Positions 1 through 11,700 of a DNA stretch of 64,000 bases are shown here, piece after piece; the stretch's first letter is position 1, and every line of letters begins with the position of its first letter. The DNA comes from Notamacropus eugenii (taxonomy: Eukaryota > Chordata > Mammalia > Diprotodontia > Macropodidae): contig NC_092876.1 in the NCBI RefSeq assembly GCF_028372415.1, positions 58,986,385-59,050,384 of the forward strand, in the 5' to 3' direction. Both the position numbers and the translations under genes were made by a program. The notes under the pieces were generated by a model. That model had not been told where the DNA came from, made no database searches, and saw only the letters and a program-made list of their open reading frames with translations.

Positions 1-489
1 AACTAAGAAACAACAAATTCTTTATACTACAAATATTAGCCCCAAAATATCACTGAGAATTAGACAAATAAATTATACTGGAACTAAAGCATTACAGACA
101 GAAGTGTTGCCCACAAACACCCAGATGGAACAGTGATCTATAAAAATCTAATAATATTTTAATACCTGTTATAATAGTGAACACTCATATCTCCAAATTA
201 CATAGAATGAAAAAATTTCAAAATACCAACTCCAACTGTGTGGGAAGAGGATAAGTTACAAGTTATCCTGTTCCAAAGATGCTTTCAGTGAGTCTACAAA
301 AGATAAGTGGACACCCCAATTCTCTGCTTTAATTACCACACAAACACACAAAAAGAGGTCATTTTATCCACCTGGATCATGAACTAAAAATAAAAACATT
401 AAAAACAAAATAACGATAGTAGATTAGCAACTTGTTCTTGGAACTATTCTATCTGAATCCCATCAGAAAAGATGAGAAGAATAAAATGG

Positions 490-715
490 CTGGTAATAAT
501 AGCTGTTTACATGTAACTTTACAGTTTGCAAAGCACTGTGTCTCATTTAATTTTATGATTTCATCTGATCTTCACAGTTATCCTATGAGTTGGTACTCCA
601 TATCATTTTACAGATAAGGAAACTGAGGCTAAGAAAGTTCACTTGATAGTTAGGGTCAAAGGCAGAACCAAGGTCTCTTAAACCCAGCACACTTCTCACT
701 ATGCCATATTTTTCT
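490..715 (-). repeat. CORE/MIR-type SINE
   Basis: Antisense copy of the common mammalian SINE body. It carries the diagnostic block for acagataaggaaactgaggc followed by a tRNA-related end reading toward an accept-type head near 700. A partial sense copy with the cctcagtttc block follows at about 720-775. Confidence 0.6.
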
Positions 716-1149
716 ACAGGCCTCAGTTTCTTTAACTATAAAAAGAGGATAACAATCACTTCTTGCCACAGCATAAAAATGTTATAATTGTTATACTTCA
801 GTGATCTGTGATTTGGATCTCTTCAACAGTATTTCCTCCATAACTTGGTGGATCATATTCAAAAGCTGCTGGGACCAAAAAATCCATCATCCCATGGCCA
901 ATGAGCTCCTCAGAACAAAGCCAGCAGGATCTATTAAGGCAAATACATGAAGGATCTCCAGTTTGAGAGGACCCGTCAGAGCCTGCACTCCACTGGCACA
1001 GCCTTCAGGACTCAAGGTCACCTTGATGCCATGATGAAGTCATTGAACAAGGACTTTTTTGGAGACACAGGAAAACAAATTCTTATGTTTTCTGAAAAAG
1101 AACTCAGAATTCTTTTTTTAAAAGACATTAAATACATATGAATATAACA

Positions 1150-1690
1150 GAATATTTTTAAAATAAACTTCTATTTATATGTATTTTTTATGTCACTGCC
1201 CCTTACCCATCACACCCTGCTCAGAAAACAATCCTTTATAACCAAGAATAAAAAAAAAAGGGGAAAAAAATTCAGCAAAATTAACTAACTCAGGACAAAA
1301 GTCTGACAGGAGCTGCTGAGTTCCATACCATGGTCTGCCTACCTCTGCAAAGAAAGGAGGGAAGTGTCTTCTCATCTCTCCTCTGTGCAGCAAATTTGGT
1401 TATTACTATTTCTTCTCACTTAAGTTTCAATCATCATGTTGTTCTCTCTATTTACACTGTTGTACTCACTATGTACACTATTTTCCTAGGTCTGCTGACT
1501 TCACTCTGCATGAATTTTTAAGTCTTCCCATGCTTATGTGCCACACTCATCATTTCTTATAACACTAAGATACCCCTTCATTGTACATTCATGTACCACA
1601 ACTTGGTTAGCCATTCTCCAATCAATGGGCATCGACACTGTTTCTAGTTCCTCCCTAATGTAATGGGTTATTATTGTCAATAATAACCTC
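1150..1690 (-). mobile_element. L1 3'-region fragment
   Basis: T-rich antisense L1 sequence. The part at 1540-1660 (catttcttataacactaaga, then a pyrimidine-rich run, then ccattctccaatcaatgggc) matches the reverse of the marsupial L1 3' end, which also recurs at 32.7 kb and 49.9 kb in this window. It is heavily decayed and has no open frame. Confidence 0.55.
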
Positions 1691-1984
1691 TAAGAGAAAT
1701 TCGGAGAAACATGGGAAGATGTGCATCAAGTGACAATGAAGCAAGACTCACAACAACAACATACACAATGACAATGCATGAGAATGGAAATGAAAAGAAC
1801 ACAAAAAGAAAGTCAAACTGTGAAATGAGTCATTTTAGTCATGGAGAAACATAAGATGGAACCTATGTCCTCCTCTCAGAAGAGAGCTGGGCATTCACAT
1901 GAAAGAACATCACTCCTCATTCTGCCCTGGCTGCAACGCTGGGGGACTTCTCGCAACTGATTTCTCTTCCCTGCACCCTCTCCA

Positions 1985-2130
1985 CCCCACTCCCATCCCA
2001 TTTCAGCTTCCTGGGGTGTGCCTTCTTCCCTATTATAACTCCTTTCTTTTCTTACTTATCTCCCCAGCAGTTAGCACAGTGCCCCGCACATCACAGGCAC
2101 TTAATAAACATTTATTGACTACTGACTACA
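1985..2130 (+). repeat. L2-type LINE tail
   Basis: Contains the ordered blocks gttagcacagtgccccgcac and cttaataaacatttattgac that end L2-family elements in mammals. Confidence 0.55.
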
Positions 2131-2467
2131 CACACAGTGAGATGGGCTCACACTATCAATTGTTTTTGCTTAACTGTTCTTCTTTGCTATAAGAGTTAAA
2201 TTCTGCAACGAGTGGACAGGAAGGTGTTATCCAGAAATGACACCCATGTCAAAAAGAATATATTACACGAACCCAGAAAGATCAGTGTACAATGATTGTG
2301 ACAGATGATCAAATGTATCAAAATCCCACAAACTTGTAACAAAAGTATATACCCAGGTCATGATGCCTGAAAAGTTTACACATTAAGTAAAATGTGAGGC
2401 AATGTAGTAATTTCTGAATCAGTGATGGGTAGTAACACCACTGAGTCATTATCACAAAGCTCTAAAC

Positions 2468-2613
2468 CAGGGATGGGGAATCTATGGCCTTGAGGGATTT
2501 TACTTTATCCTTTTATTGGGAATTTGTTCTGTAAAGTTTGGGTTCAGTCAAACGACTGCACTTGACAACCTAGAGGCCCCATGTGGCCTTGAGGCCACAG
2601 GTTCCCCACCCTG
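2468..2613. mobile_element. hAT-like palindromic MITE with intact target duplication
   Basis: A 146-bp palindromic element with imperfect terminal inverted repeats (CAGGGATGGGGAA at the left, TTCCCCACCCTG at the right), flanked on both sides by the direct repeat gctctaaac (2459-2467 and 2614-2622). An 8-9 bp duplication fits a hAT transposase. The interior has inverted ggcc-rich blocks. It is non-autonomous and encodes nothing. Related copies lie at 4.41, 36.5 and 57.3 kb. Confidence 0.7.
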
Positions 2614-2884
2614 GCTCTAAACCAACATCAAATTAGAAGACTAAAGATGAAAACGTAACACTATGGAATTACAACAGCTCCAGGCAGACTTTATCAAACA
2701 AAGCTACTGAGGCCAAAAAAGCAGGAAACAAAGGAAAACACAACAATATTAACCAACACGATTTCTTAGAGAAGTTTAACGAACTTCTGTAATTAAAGAA
2801 ATCACACCAAAGAGGCCAAAAAGCTCAGAAACCTCCTTGGCCAACACATGGAGGTCTGGGATATGCCCTGTCATCTTTCCTCTA

Positions 2885-3060
2885 TGGGAATGATTCTTAA
2901 TCTTGGACCTATGAATTTGTTTTTTGAAATATTTTCCTCAATACAATATAATTGGATTCCTTTGTAATCTTATATACTTTATCTTACACATTTAAAATTT
3001 ACTCTGAGGAGTGTCTGGGTTTCACCAGAATGCCAAAGGGGTCAGTGACACACCAAAAAT
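2885..3060. mobile_element. Ancient DNA-transposon fragment
   Basis: Matches by eye an old mammal-wide repeat with the block ctcaatacaatataattgga and a downstream caccagaatgccaaaggggt block. A related relic, in which the block gttaagaaaccctgatct survives, lies at 43.39-43.60 kb. Family assignment is uncertain; hAT-like is my best guess. Confidence 0.35.
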
Positions 3061-3224
3061 GTTTGCTCTAAAGGACTGTTGTGAAGACCAATGCGTAAAC
3101 TGCCTCTCAAAACTTAAAGTATTATATCAGTTTTAATTCTTATTATTCTTTGTTAAGCACAAACACATGGCATCCTAGGGCAACAGGATAGAAACTCATT
3201 TGTAAAACATTATGAAAGAGTATG

Positions 3225-3535
3225 ATGGGTGAAAGATGTCAAGCAGAATTGCTTCACAAAATACTGGAAAAGTACTAGAGGAAAAAGTACACAAAAAGCT
3301 TGGAGTGAGCCTCAATCAAGTCAGAACATCCCAAGGTTCTTTAAAAATGAAAGAAAAAGTTTACAACATAACTTACATAGAAACGTGTTTTGTGTGATTC
3401 CACATGTGAAACCTGTGTCAAATTGCCTGCCTTCTCAATGGGGAGAGCGGAGAGGGAGGGAAAGAAATTGGAACTCAAAATCTGAAAAAGAATTTCAAAG
3501 TTGTTTTTGCGTGTAATTAGGGAAAAAAATATTAA
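3225..3535 (+). mobile_element. L1 3' end
   Basis: Sense-strand tail of a marsupial L1: the block with cctgccttctcaatgggg, a gggaggga purine run, ggaactcaaaatctg and a final A-rich tail. 5' truncated and decayed. Confidence 0.55.
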
Positions 3536-4411
3536 ATTTTAAGAAGTGAAAGGAAAAGGACAACTGACGAAGATGTCAGTGTTTCCACAACAAACCACTT
3601 AACACTAATTTTCAGTCTCCAGTGTGCTATATGAAAAAGCAGAAATGGCATCACAGAAAATAAATTCAGAGAGACTGGCAAAGCCAGAAGCAGAGCCAGA
3701 ATAAATCTATGCTAGGGGGGACAGGACTTTAAAAGCGGTCAAAATGGGACTAATTTTCAGAACCTAAAAGAGAAGATACCAAACGACTGGGGAAAAATCA
3801 TAGACAGAAAGCCTAATTTTCTACAGGCAGCTTCTGCAGAGGACAGCAATCACTACCAACATTTACACCTTTCGTGTTGCTACGCAATAAATATTTTCTG
3901 AGAATTATCCAATGCCATCTTGAGGAAATTCTTGATGAAAACAGGAAAAATTGGTTTTCAGAAGTCATTTCTATAACAGAAAATATCTTCATTCACATAC
4001 ATGACTGAAGGTACAGACAACACAAGACCCTATTCTGTTTACTGGCTGTTGACATAAAAAAAGCACTGAACTTGGTAGGGACAAAATACAGCCTTAAGAG
4101 TTTTCCTCCAACAAGGTGACTCCCATGCACCTGAAGATTTCTTGACAAATAAATCAGAGAACTTATTTTCAACAATCCCTTGACTACCTATACCAAGTAA
4201 GACATAAACCAGGAAAGCAAGTGCAGCGGTTTATAATGCCATCAAAGATATCCTACAAAAAGTCCAAATGGAAGTGGGATTTGCTGAGGTCCTCCAAGCG
4301 TCCATTTGTGGGTGTCACTGTGCTGGGGGCAGATGACCTTTCCCAGGTGCTCCATGGTCATCCTCCCGACAACCCTCTCATCTCCTGCCTTGGTGCCTTT
4401 GCACAGACTAG

Positions 4412-4531
4412 TCCAGGGGCGAGGCCCTCCACGACGGGGATTTGTTCTACGAAGCTTGGATTCAGTCCAAGGGCTGCACTCAAGGCCCTAGGAGGCCACG
4501 GGCGGCCTCGAGGCCGCAGGTTCCCCAGCTG
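4412..4531. mobile_element. hAT-like palindromic MITE, partial
   Basis: Same family as the element at 2468: the ggatttgttct and ggcctcgaggccgcaggttccccagc blocks are present. It is flanked by gactagt (about 4405) and gaccagt (about 4532), a 6-of-7 target duplication. Internally shortened relative to the 36.5-kb copies. Confidence 0.55.
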
Positions 4532-4854
4532 GACCAGTGCCACTCGCGGAGCATCGCCCTCCCCTCAGCCTGCTAGAACTCCTGACTTCCGCAGCACACC
4601 GACATCAAAGCTGCGATGTGGGAGCTGGGAGAGGCCTAACTTGGGACATACAGAGGCTGTCCATGTTGGTAGGGACTTAGAACATAATGTCAGAACCCCC
4701 AGGGAACCTAGAACCCAGGAACGTGGGGGCTAAAATCGACCCAAGAACCTCGGGTGTCGGCGCTGACAGGGAACTTAGAACCCGTGCCCGACGTGGGGGA
4801 GGGGCGCCTGGGACGTCGGAACCGCAAATCTGTGTCGCAACAGGAGCGCAGGTT

Positions 4855-4985
4855 TGGGGGTTAAGGGACCCGGGTTCAAATCCCATCTCTCCCACGCCCC
4901 TGACCTCATCAGTTTCCTCATCTGTAAAATGAGGGCTTGGCCTCCGAGGTCGCTGACCTCCCTTCCAACTTCGCCTCTAAGTTCA
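4855..4985 (+). repeat. CORE/MIR-type SINE fragment
   Basis: Contains ggttcaaatccc (RNA polymerase III B-box type) and the diagnostic cagtttcctcatctgtaaaa block in sense orientation. Confidence 0.6.
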
Positions 4986-5124
4986 TCCTCGTGTCTCACT
5001 GGACACAGGAGCCTTCCCAGACCCACGCGTGACCCCACGCTTGCCACTTGCTGCGGTCCCCAGCGTCCCCAGGAGGCTGAGCGTCCAGATCTGGGACGAG
5101 TGGGGGTGGAAAAGAGATCGCTAC

Positions 5125-5242
5125 AGGTCAGTGACCTCTGACCCCTAGGTCACGTGCTCAGGAGAGGGCGAGCAAGGAGAGTGTCCCCGTGGTAACCTCT
5201 GACCCACCCTCCTCCGGGTTCCCGGATGGTGACCCTTGACCC
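5125..5242. promoter_or_regulatory. Cluster of nuclear-receptor half-sites (IR1 and three DR1-like)
   Basis: Seen directly: AGGTCA-g-TGACCT, a perfect one-base-spaced inverted repeat, at 5125-5137, with TGACCT-c-TGACCC overlapping at 5132-5144. A further AGGTCA runs into an E-box CACGTG at 5147-5156. TAACCT-c-TGACCC is at 5193-5205 and TGACCC-t-TGACCC at 5230-5242. DR1 sites are the known binding form for RXR heterodimers with PPAR and for HNF4; IR1 is the FXR/RXR form. The cluster is in EMC1 intron 1 beside the shared EMC1/MRTO4 promoter. That it functions is inference. Confidence 0.4.
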
Positions 5243-5329
5243 CGAGGCTATGAGATCGGGAAGCCAAGCCTTGTACCCGGTCAAAGCCCCTGCAGGCCCC
5301 AGGGCGGGGCCTTCACCCGACGTACGCAC

Positions 5330-5424
5330 CAGTCAAACTTGCCCACTTGGTCCTCGTACACGGCCGTCGCCGGGGCCAGGAACGCAGCCAAGAGCCACAG
5401 CCGAGCGGCGAGCGCCGCCGCCAT
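5330..5424 (-). CDS. EMC1: EMC1 first coding exon (partial gene)
   Basis: ER membrane protein complex subunit 1, the large lumenal scaffold of the EMC insertase that places tail-anchored and multipass proteins in the ER membrane. The exon encodes 31 residues plus two bases: a short N-terminus, a hydrophobic signal-peptide core (RLWLLAAFLAPATA), then VYEDQVGKFD and the first two bases of Trp. These match the start of mammalian EMC1 (VYEDQVGKFDW), where mature protein begins after the signal peptide. The start ATG at 5424 is the one aligned with the human start and has G at +4. A consensus donor GTGCGT follows at 5329. All other exons are off the left edge. Its 5' end faces MRTO4 across a short CpG-rich gap. 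Confidence 0.93.
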
Positions 5425-5701
5425 GATGGATAAACCGGCCGTGGTCCGGCCCGCCGCCGGCCCGGCATGCACAGCGCTTCCGGCCCCGCAGGCTCTCCGC
5501 CGGGCAAGGCGCAGGCGCGTGCGCCCGAGCTGCGCGTGGAGGCGGGGCAGCCGAGCACGCCGCTGAGCGAGGGCGCCGAAGCGACGGGAGCCGGAATCAG
5601 GCGCCCGCCACAGGCACCTTGGGCCATCCGGATCCCAGGATCCCTCGCGGCGTCGGGGGCCTCGCGGGAGCAGCCGGGAGGCCGCACGTGGTGGGAGCAT
5701 C
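5425..5701. promoter_or_regulatory. Bidirectional EMC1/MRTO4 CpG-island promoter
   Basis: The 277 bp between the two divergent start codons is rich in CpG and GC-box-like runs and has no clear TATA box. A perfect E-box CACGTG at 5685-5690 sits 11 bases before the MRTO4 ATG. MYC-type factors acting through E-boxes are known to drive ribosome-biogenesis genes, so it may serve MRTO4. Both 5' untranslated regions must lie here; exact start sites cannot be read from sequence. Confidence 0.75.
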
Positions 5702-8700
5702 ATGCCTAAGTCCAAGCGAGACAAGAAAGGTGAGCCCTGGCGGCGTCCTGGAGGGAGCCGGGACCCTCACCTACCCGCGAGCAACCGCGCCCTTGGCACC
5801 AGGAGCCGGGGTGGTTGGGGAAGCCGAGGCTGGGAGGGGGCAGGGACCGACCGTTCCGCCTTTACCGGTGAAGGCGGAGGTGGGGTCCGCTCGGCAGCGC
5901 CTCGAGGCGGCCCCGCCCGTGTGCCGGGCGCCCTGGTTCTCAAAGCCACCTTGAGAAGGGGGTGCGGCGGTTGTCCTCATTTTACAGATGGGGAAACTGA
6001 GGCACCTGACCCGGGTCACCTCCCTAGGCACGGGGCCCTCCTTGGCACCGCCTGGAAGCCTCGGTTCTGTAGACGCAGATCTCGTGCCCAGGGCTGCCCC
6101 CGATCAGGAGAAACGGTGCTTGTAAAGCTGTGCCAGCCTCCCGCCGCTAGCGGCTCGGGACCCCTGGGGACCCCCTGGGTTTGGAGTCGACTCTGGCTCC
6201 GCCCCCAGCCAGCCCCGGGGCCTCCTCCCCTCTTCGGTAGCATGCAGGGTCATCTGTGGGGACCCCGCCCCATGCAGCCGCCCCCTGGGAAGCTTTGCTC
6301 CTCGCAGCACCTCCTGTCCCGAGGTGGTGTGTCTGTACGTCTTCCTGGGAGCAGACCTAGTGGCCAGAAGGGGTCAGGTCACAGGAAGATGGGCTCGTGG
6401 GGGTCCGGAGACACTGGCCCTTTGGAGACTGAGACCCACATCCCGGGCCGAGTGAAACCCTGTCTTCTTTCCCCTGAAGGCCCTGGCTGCAGTTGTGGGA
6501 TGGAGCAGTTAACCTGCCCCCTCCCCCTCTGGCCCCTGCTGTGTAAGCCTGTTCCGCTGCCCGAGCTCCCCAAAACTAAGCACCTCTTCTCTCCTCTGCC
6601 CAGTGTCCTTAACGAAGACCGCCAAGAAGGGCCTAGAACTCAAACAGCACCTGATAGAAGAGGTAAGAGGAGCACGTGGTCATGGTTTCCCACCCCTCCC
6701 CTGACAAAGGGCCCCGTGTTTGGGAGTCTGGGAAGCCAGCTGCTTCAGCAGTGACGGATTTCCAGAGCTGGTGATGTTAAGCTCTTCTCCTGGCAGAGAG
6801 GGAAGCTGAGGCCTAAAGAACTTCCTTAGGATTAGAGTGGTAGCAAGGGAAGTAGTGAGCCCTGTTAATGGAAGGATTTTGGCAGAGGCTGGATGGCTCA
6901 CTTGGAGGTGTGGGAGGGACAACTACCGTTAGGGAAAGGGCCAGAAAGAACTTTCTGTGGAAGGCGGCACCTGAGTTGGACACTTGAAAGGTGCTAAGAC
7001 TTCCATGGGAAAGGAAGAAGGAGGGAATGAATTTCAAGTGTTCTATGTAGCACAGCCTATGCAAAGTCATGGAGGTGGGAGATGACAATGCTGTGTTGCA
7101 GGAACAAGAATCCACAGGACCTGGTGAATAATTTGCTATGAGGGAGAGAGAGACGAATATACTGGTACTCAGGCTGTAAACCTAGGAAGTTGAAAGGCTG
7201 GTGATACTTCTGTAGAAATAGGGATTCAGTTCTAGGTCGTGAGAGTAGTAAAAAGTCCCAGCCTTATTTTTCGTCTAAAACATTGACCAATTAAATTCAA
7301 CGAATATTTATTATGGGCCTGCAGCGTGTACAGCACTGTGTCACCAGCTGTGGATGGACCCAGCCCCTCCCCTCACAGCCTGTAGTCTAATAGGGGCTAA
7401 GACACAAGCATGTAACTATGCTACATTTTGTTACTGGCTCAGGGCCTTAGATGTTAAAGGAAGAAGTAATAAGGGAGCGACTGAGTGGCCTAATCCCTTA
7501 AATTTCCCCACAGCTTCGAAAATGTGTGGACATGTACAAGTACCTTTTCATCTTCTCTGTGGCAAACATGAGAAACAGCAAACTGAAGGACATCAGAAGT
7601 GCCTGGAAACACAGCCGGTGAGGAAGGAGGGGTCTGGGGTGGTGAGTCCCCAACAGGTTCTCTTCTCAGCTGGCAAACATAGCCATCAGTGGGGCAGCTG
7701 GCATCTTGTCTTAAATCTCCAGAGAGTGAAACTCTCTATTGATCAAAAATACTCTGTCTTGTGTTATACTTTTCCTCCCATTGAACTGACTTTTATTAAA
7801 TACTTATTCCATGCTGGGCACTAGCAATGCAAAGATGGGAAATGACACATTCCAAGCCTCCAAAGAGCTCACACGCTAAGTATGATAGAAGGCAGAACAT
7901 GATGGAGCATTTTAGGACAGCTATGGTAGACATTTACAAAACTCTTTCCCCATAAAATTATGTTTTTTAAAAAAAATTTTAATCCCAGTTAATTAAGGAA
8001 TGCAAGGTTCTATGCCTTTACAGATAGAGGAACTGAAGCCTAGAAATAAGGGACCTGGCTAATAAGGGACCTGGCTAAGGTCACACAGCTAGTAGATAGA
8101 AGAGTTTACACTTGAATCCTGGTCTCCTGAAATCCATTCTCTTTAGAATAAATGTATTAGTATTTGTAATCTGTCTTCCACTGCCCCCTTCCCCTCAAAC
8201 AAATTTTAAAGAAATGAGTAATAAGATGAAAAAAAAAAACTCATCACAATTGTGTATAGTCAGCAAAACATTCCCATATTGACCACACCTAAAAATGTCC
8301 ATCTTTCTTTTTTACATTCATCTCTTCCCTGGCAGGAGTAACATGTTTTATCCTCAGTCTTCTGGGCTTGTGATTTATCATTACTTTGATCAGGGTTCTA
8401 AGAGTTGCGATAAATTTTATTGTATGTATAGGTCCTTGTACTTTTTTCCTTTGAGGAATAGGCTGAGTCAGTCAATATATGCCCGCTATGTGCCAGGCTC
8501 TGTGCTAAGGATGCCAAGAAGGCTAAAAGACAGTCCCTGCTCCCAAGAAGCCTACAGTCTAATGGCCTAGTAAGGATATGATTGGGTCAGAGCTTGTGCT
8601 TCATTCGTAGCTCTGGAGCACTGATCCCTGTCTTGACGGAGTCTCTGAACCCGTTCACAGCTCTCCCAGCAGTGCATAAGTGTGTCTGTTTCCCTGCAGT

Positions 8701-11700
8701 CCCTCCAGTATGTGTTATCACCTCCTTTAGTCATCTTGCCACCCTAATGGATGGGAGCTGGAACCTCAAGTGGCTTGGACATTAGCAACAATGTGCTTGT
8801 TGGCAGCTTGGATTTTTATCCCTCAGAAACTGCCTGTTCTTGTTAGTACTGTACTTGAATTATACACAGGCCTTTTCTGCCTTGATTTGAGCAGCAGTGG
8901 GATGGAGTGGAGAAGGTGCTGGCCCAGATTCCAGGCCTGCAGCTTACCCTAGCTTTGTGACCCTAGGTCAGTAACTTACTCTCTAAGCCTCGGTTTCCTC
9001 TTTTGTAAAAAGGGAATAGTACTTCCTGTAGCATCACCCTTTCTGTGTTGTCACGAAGCTCAACCAAGGCAATGCATATAAAAACCACAGATCTTAAAGT
9101 GCTTTGTAAATGCCAACTTTTTATTTTGTTTTTTTTAATTTTTACTTACTTGTGAGCTCTTGCAAGCAGATTCTGTTTGGGGGTGCACCTGAAGCCATGA
9201 ACATGAGCAGCTGCTACACAGAGAAGTTATTTAAGAAATATCTCTGAATTGAATTGAAGGCTCGATGCAATTGTAGACCTATTCTTTAGCACTCGGAAGG
9301 TTCCCTCTTCAGGTCATGGAGTCTGGTCTAGGGCGTCAGGTGGGCACCTCAGTAATGATGGTGGTGATTTCCATTCTGTAATGCCCCAAGGCTCACTGAC
9401 CACTTTTCCTCATGGTGTCGAGGCGCCACCACCACGCCACCCATGAGCAAATCAAGGCCTCCTTTCGTTTTAAAAGTGGGAGTGGAGGCACCTGTCCGCA
9501 GCATACAATCAGAACCTGTGCTTCTTGGGCCTGGTTTCCTGGTGCTTGAGTCTCAGATCTTCAGGGCACCCACCACCGAGCAGAATTTTGCTAGAAAGTA
9601 AAAAGACCCAGAAGAGATGCCTCCCTGATGATCCCATTGTCTTTCTCTTCAGGATTTTCTTTGGCAAGAACAAGGTTATGATGGTGGCTTTGGGCCGAGG
9701 TCCTGCTGATGAGTATAAAGACAACTTGCACCAGGTGGGCCACTGTTCCCCATCTTTGGAGGGAGATGATCCTGTTCAGATCTTGGACGGGGCCCCCTAA
9801 GCCAGTTCCATGTGCCTCTGCTGAGAGAGTCTGTGACTTGGACAGCAGGAGCCCTGGGGGCTTCTGGAGCCTGGGGCCATGCTGCCTCAGTGTCTCTGGA
9901 GCCATAGAGGCTCTGTGACCACCTCACTCCTCCTCTTCCTTCCCCCCATGTTGTTCACCACTTCCTCCTCCACAAAGCTCCTCCATTTCCACACAGAATA
10001 AAAGCAAGACCAGGTTAGGAGGGAGCATGCCCACCCTAGGCCTGTCTTGTTTTGATATGTTATAGGTCCTTCTTTAGTAGTGTCTCTGGCAAGGCTTACA
10101 GACCCCATCCCTCTAAGAATGAGGGTTTTAAATCTACAAAATAGGGCCTGTTACAGAGGAAACTAATGCTATTGAAACACAGTGATGAGAATCTGGTTGA
10201 TTTTTTTCTAAGCAAGTTCACAGATGCCAGATTGGGAGCCCCAACTGTATAGGGAGTGATGTCACTGCAGATTAGGTGTGGATTAGGTGTGTGTGTGTTT
10301 GCCCTTCTTTGCCAAAGAAGACCATGCCATCAGAGAAATGATGACATGACTTGCACTTGACTTTTGAGTGAGGGAGGGCTGTGCAGGTCACCAGCCTCAC
10401 TTCTCTAAAGCCATCTGAATCCAGTGACCAGATATTCATCAGGATGACTGGAGATGACCCAGGATGAGGCAGTTGGAGTTAAGTGACTTGCCCAAGGTCA
10501 CACAGCTAGTGAGTGTCAAGTGTCTGAGGTGAGATTTGAACTCAGGTCCTCCTGACTCCTGCACTAGTGCTGTGTCCACTGCACCACCTAGCTGCCCCGG
10601 AGGATTAGGTATTGCTAACATGAAGGAACTGAAGAAACATCTACCCCATGGTAAAGAAGGCCACACCTGGGCAGGACCATGAAAAACTCCTTCATGTCCT
10701 TGGTGACCCCTGATCAACACCCATCAGACTTGACATTTTCCTTCCCTCACCTTCCCCTTGGATCTGTCAGTTCCAGACTATTCCAATTTAATCTTTGTCT
10801 CCTCAGCCCAGTTTGTAGACTAAATTGGTCAGCTGTGCTCTCTCCCGCTTTGGTGGGAAAGCATGGCTCTGTCCAAGAGCTAATGATTTTTTTGTGTACG
10901 AAAGTAATAAAAATGCCTTGGCTAACACACACACACCACACACACACACACCACCACCACCACCCCCCTTGTCAGGAGGGAGATAATTGGATTTGATTCT
11001 GGTGGCTCAGTGTGCAGAACATCCCGAAGTTCTTGTTGAGTTTTTCTTTCCTCATCCCCAGTAAAGTTGAAGCAGTGGCTGGAAAAGTTTCAGGGATGAC
11101 GTGGAAAGGATTTCTGCACTGAGGGGGAGGGGGTGAGCCTGCTCGTCCTGGCTCCACTGCAGACTTTCTTTGTGACTTCAGACTTTTCTTGCTTCCTGAA
11201 GGTCAGCAAGAAGCTGAAGGGTGAGGTCGGCCTCTTGTTCACCAATCGAACAAAGAAAGAAGTGAATGAGTAAGTGTTTTAAGGCTGGGGATGGAGGCAG
11301 AGCCAGACTGAGGAGAGGGGCAGACCCCACGCCTGAAGGATCGCAAATGGGGGGGTCTGGTCACATCTCTGGCTAGAAGGCAGTGCGCTCACAGTCAGGT
11401 CCCAGAGAACTGGGGGGAAAGGAGCGGCTTTCCAGGCCTGGAAAGGTGTTAGAGAGGTAGAAGACCACGACTTTCCAGGGGAACCCTCTCAGGACAGAGT
11501 TTTGTTCTCATAGAACAAAGGTCAGAAAGACTGAGCTGAATAATGATGATGTCCCAGGGTAGTCCCAGCCCGGGCTTCTTCACCAGATACTCAGACTAAG
11601 CAGGAAGAATGGTCCTAAGTGGCACAGGGGGTCGTGCCCATCACTTCTGATCACAGGCCTCAGGAAGGTGACATAGGCCCGTTTAGAGGAGCAGCCAGGA

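Larger units (their letters stand above)
1..5329 (-). other. EMC1: EMC1 intron 1 (5' part of the intron)
   Basis: The stretch left of the EMC1 first-exon splice donor is intron. I searched the minus strand for the next conserved EMC1 segment (residues following FDW: QQYVGKVKF and the ITVSNGG region) and did not find it, so exon 2 lies off the left edge. The intron holds SINE, L1, L2 and hAT-like fragments listed separately. I see nothing recognisable in roughly 1-480, 780-1140, 1690-1980, 2625-2880 and 3540-4400. Confidence 0.75.

Noticed and set aside
5702-6754. 350-aa frame from the MRTO4 start codon
   Set aside because: Only the first nine codons are exon. After 5729 it reads through intron 1 and exon 2 in the wrong frame and loses all similarity to MRTO4.
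9509-9927. Overlapping frames around MRTO4 exon 4
   Set aside because: Only 9653-9734 fits MRTO4 with AG/GT borders; the others are shadows.
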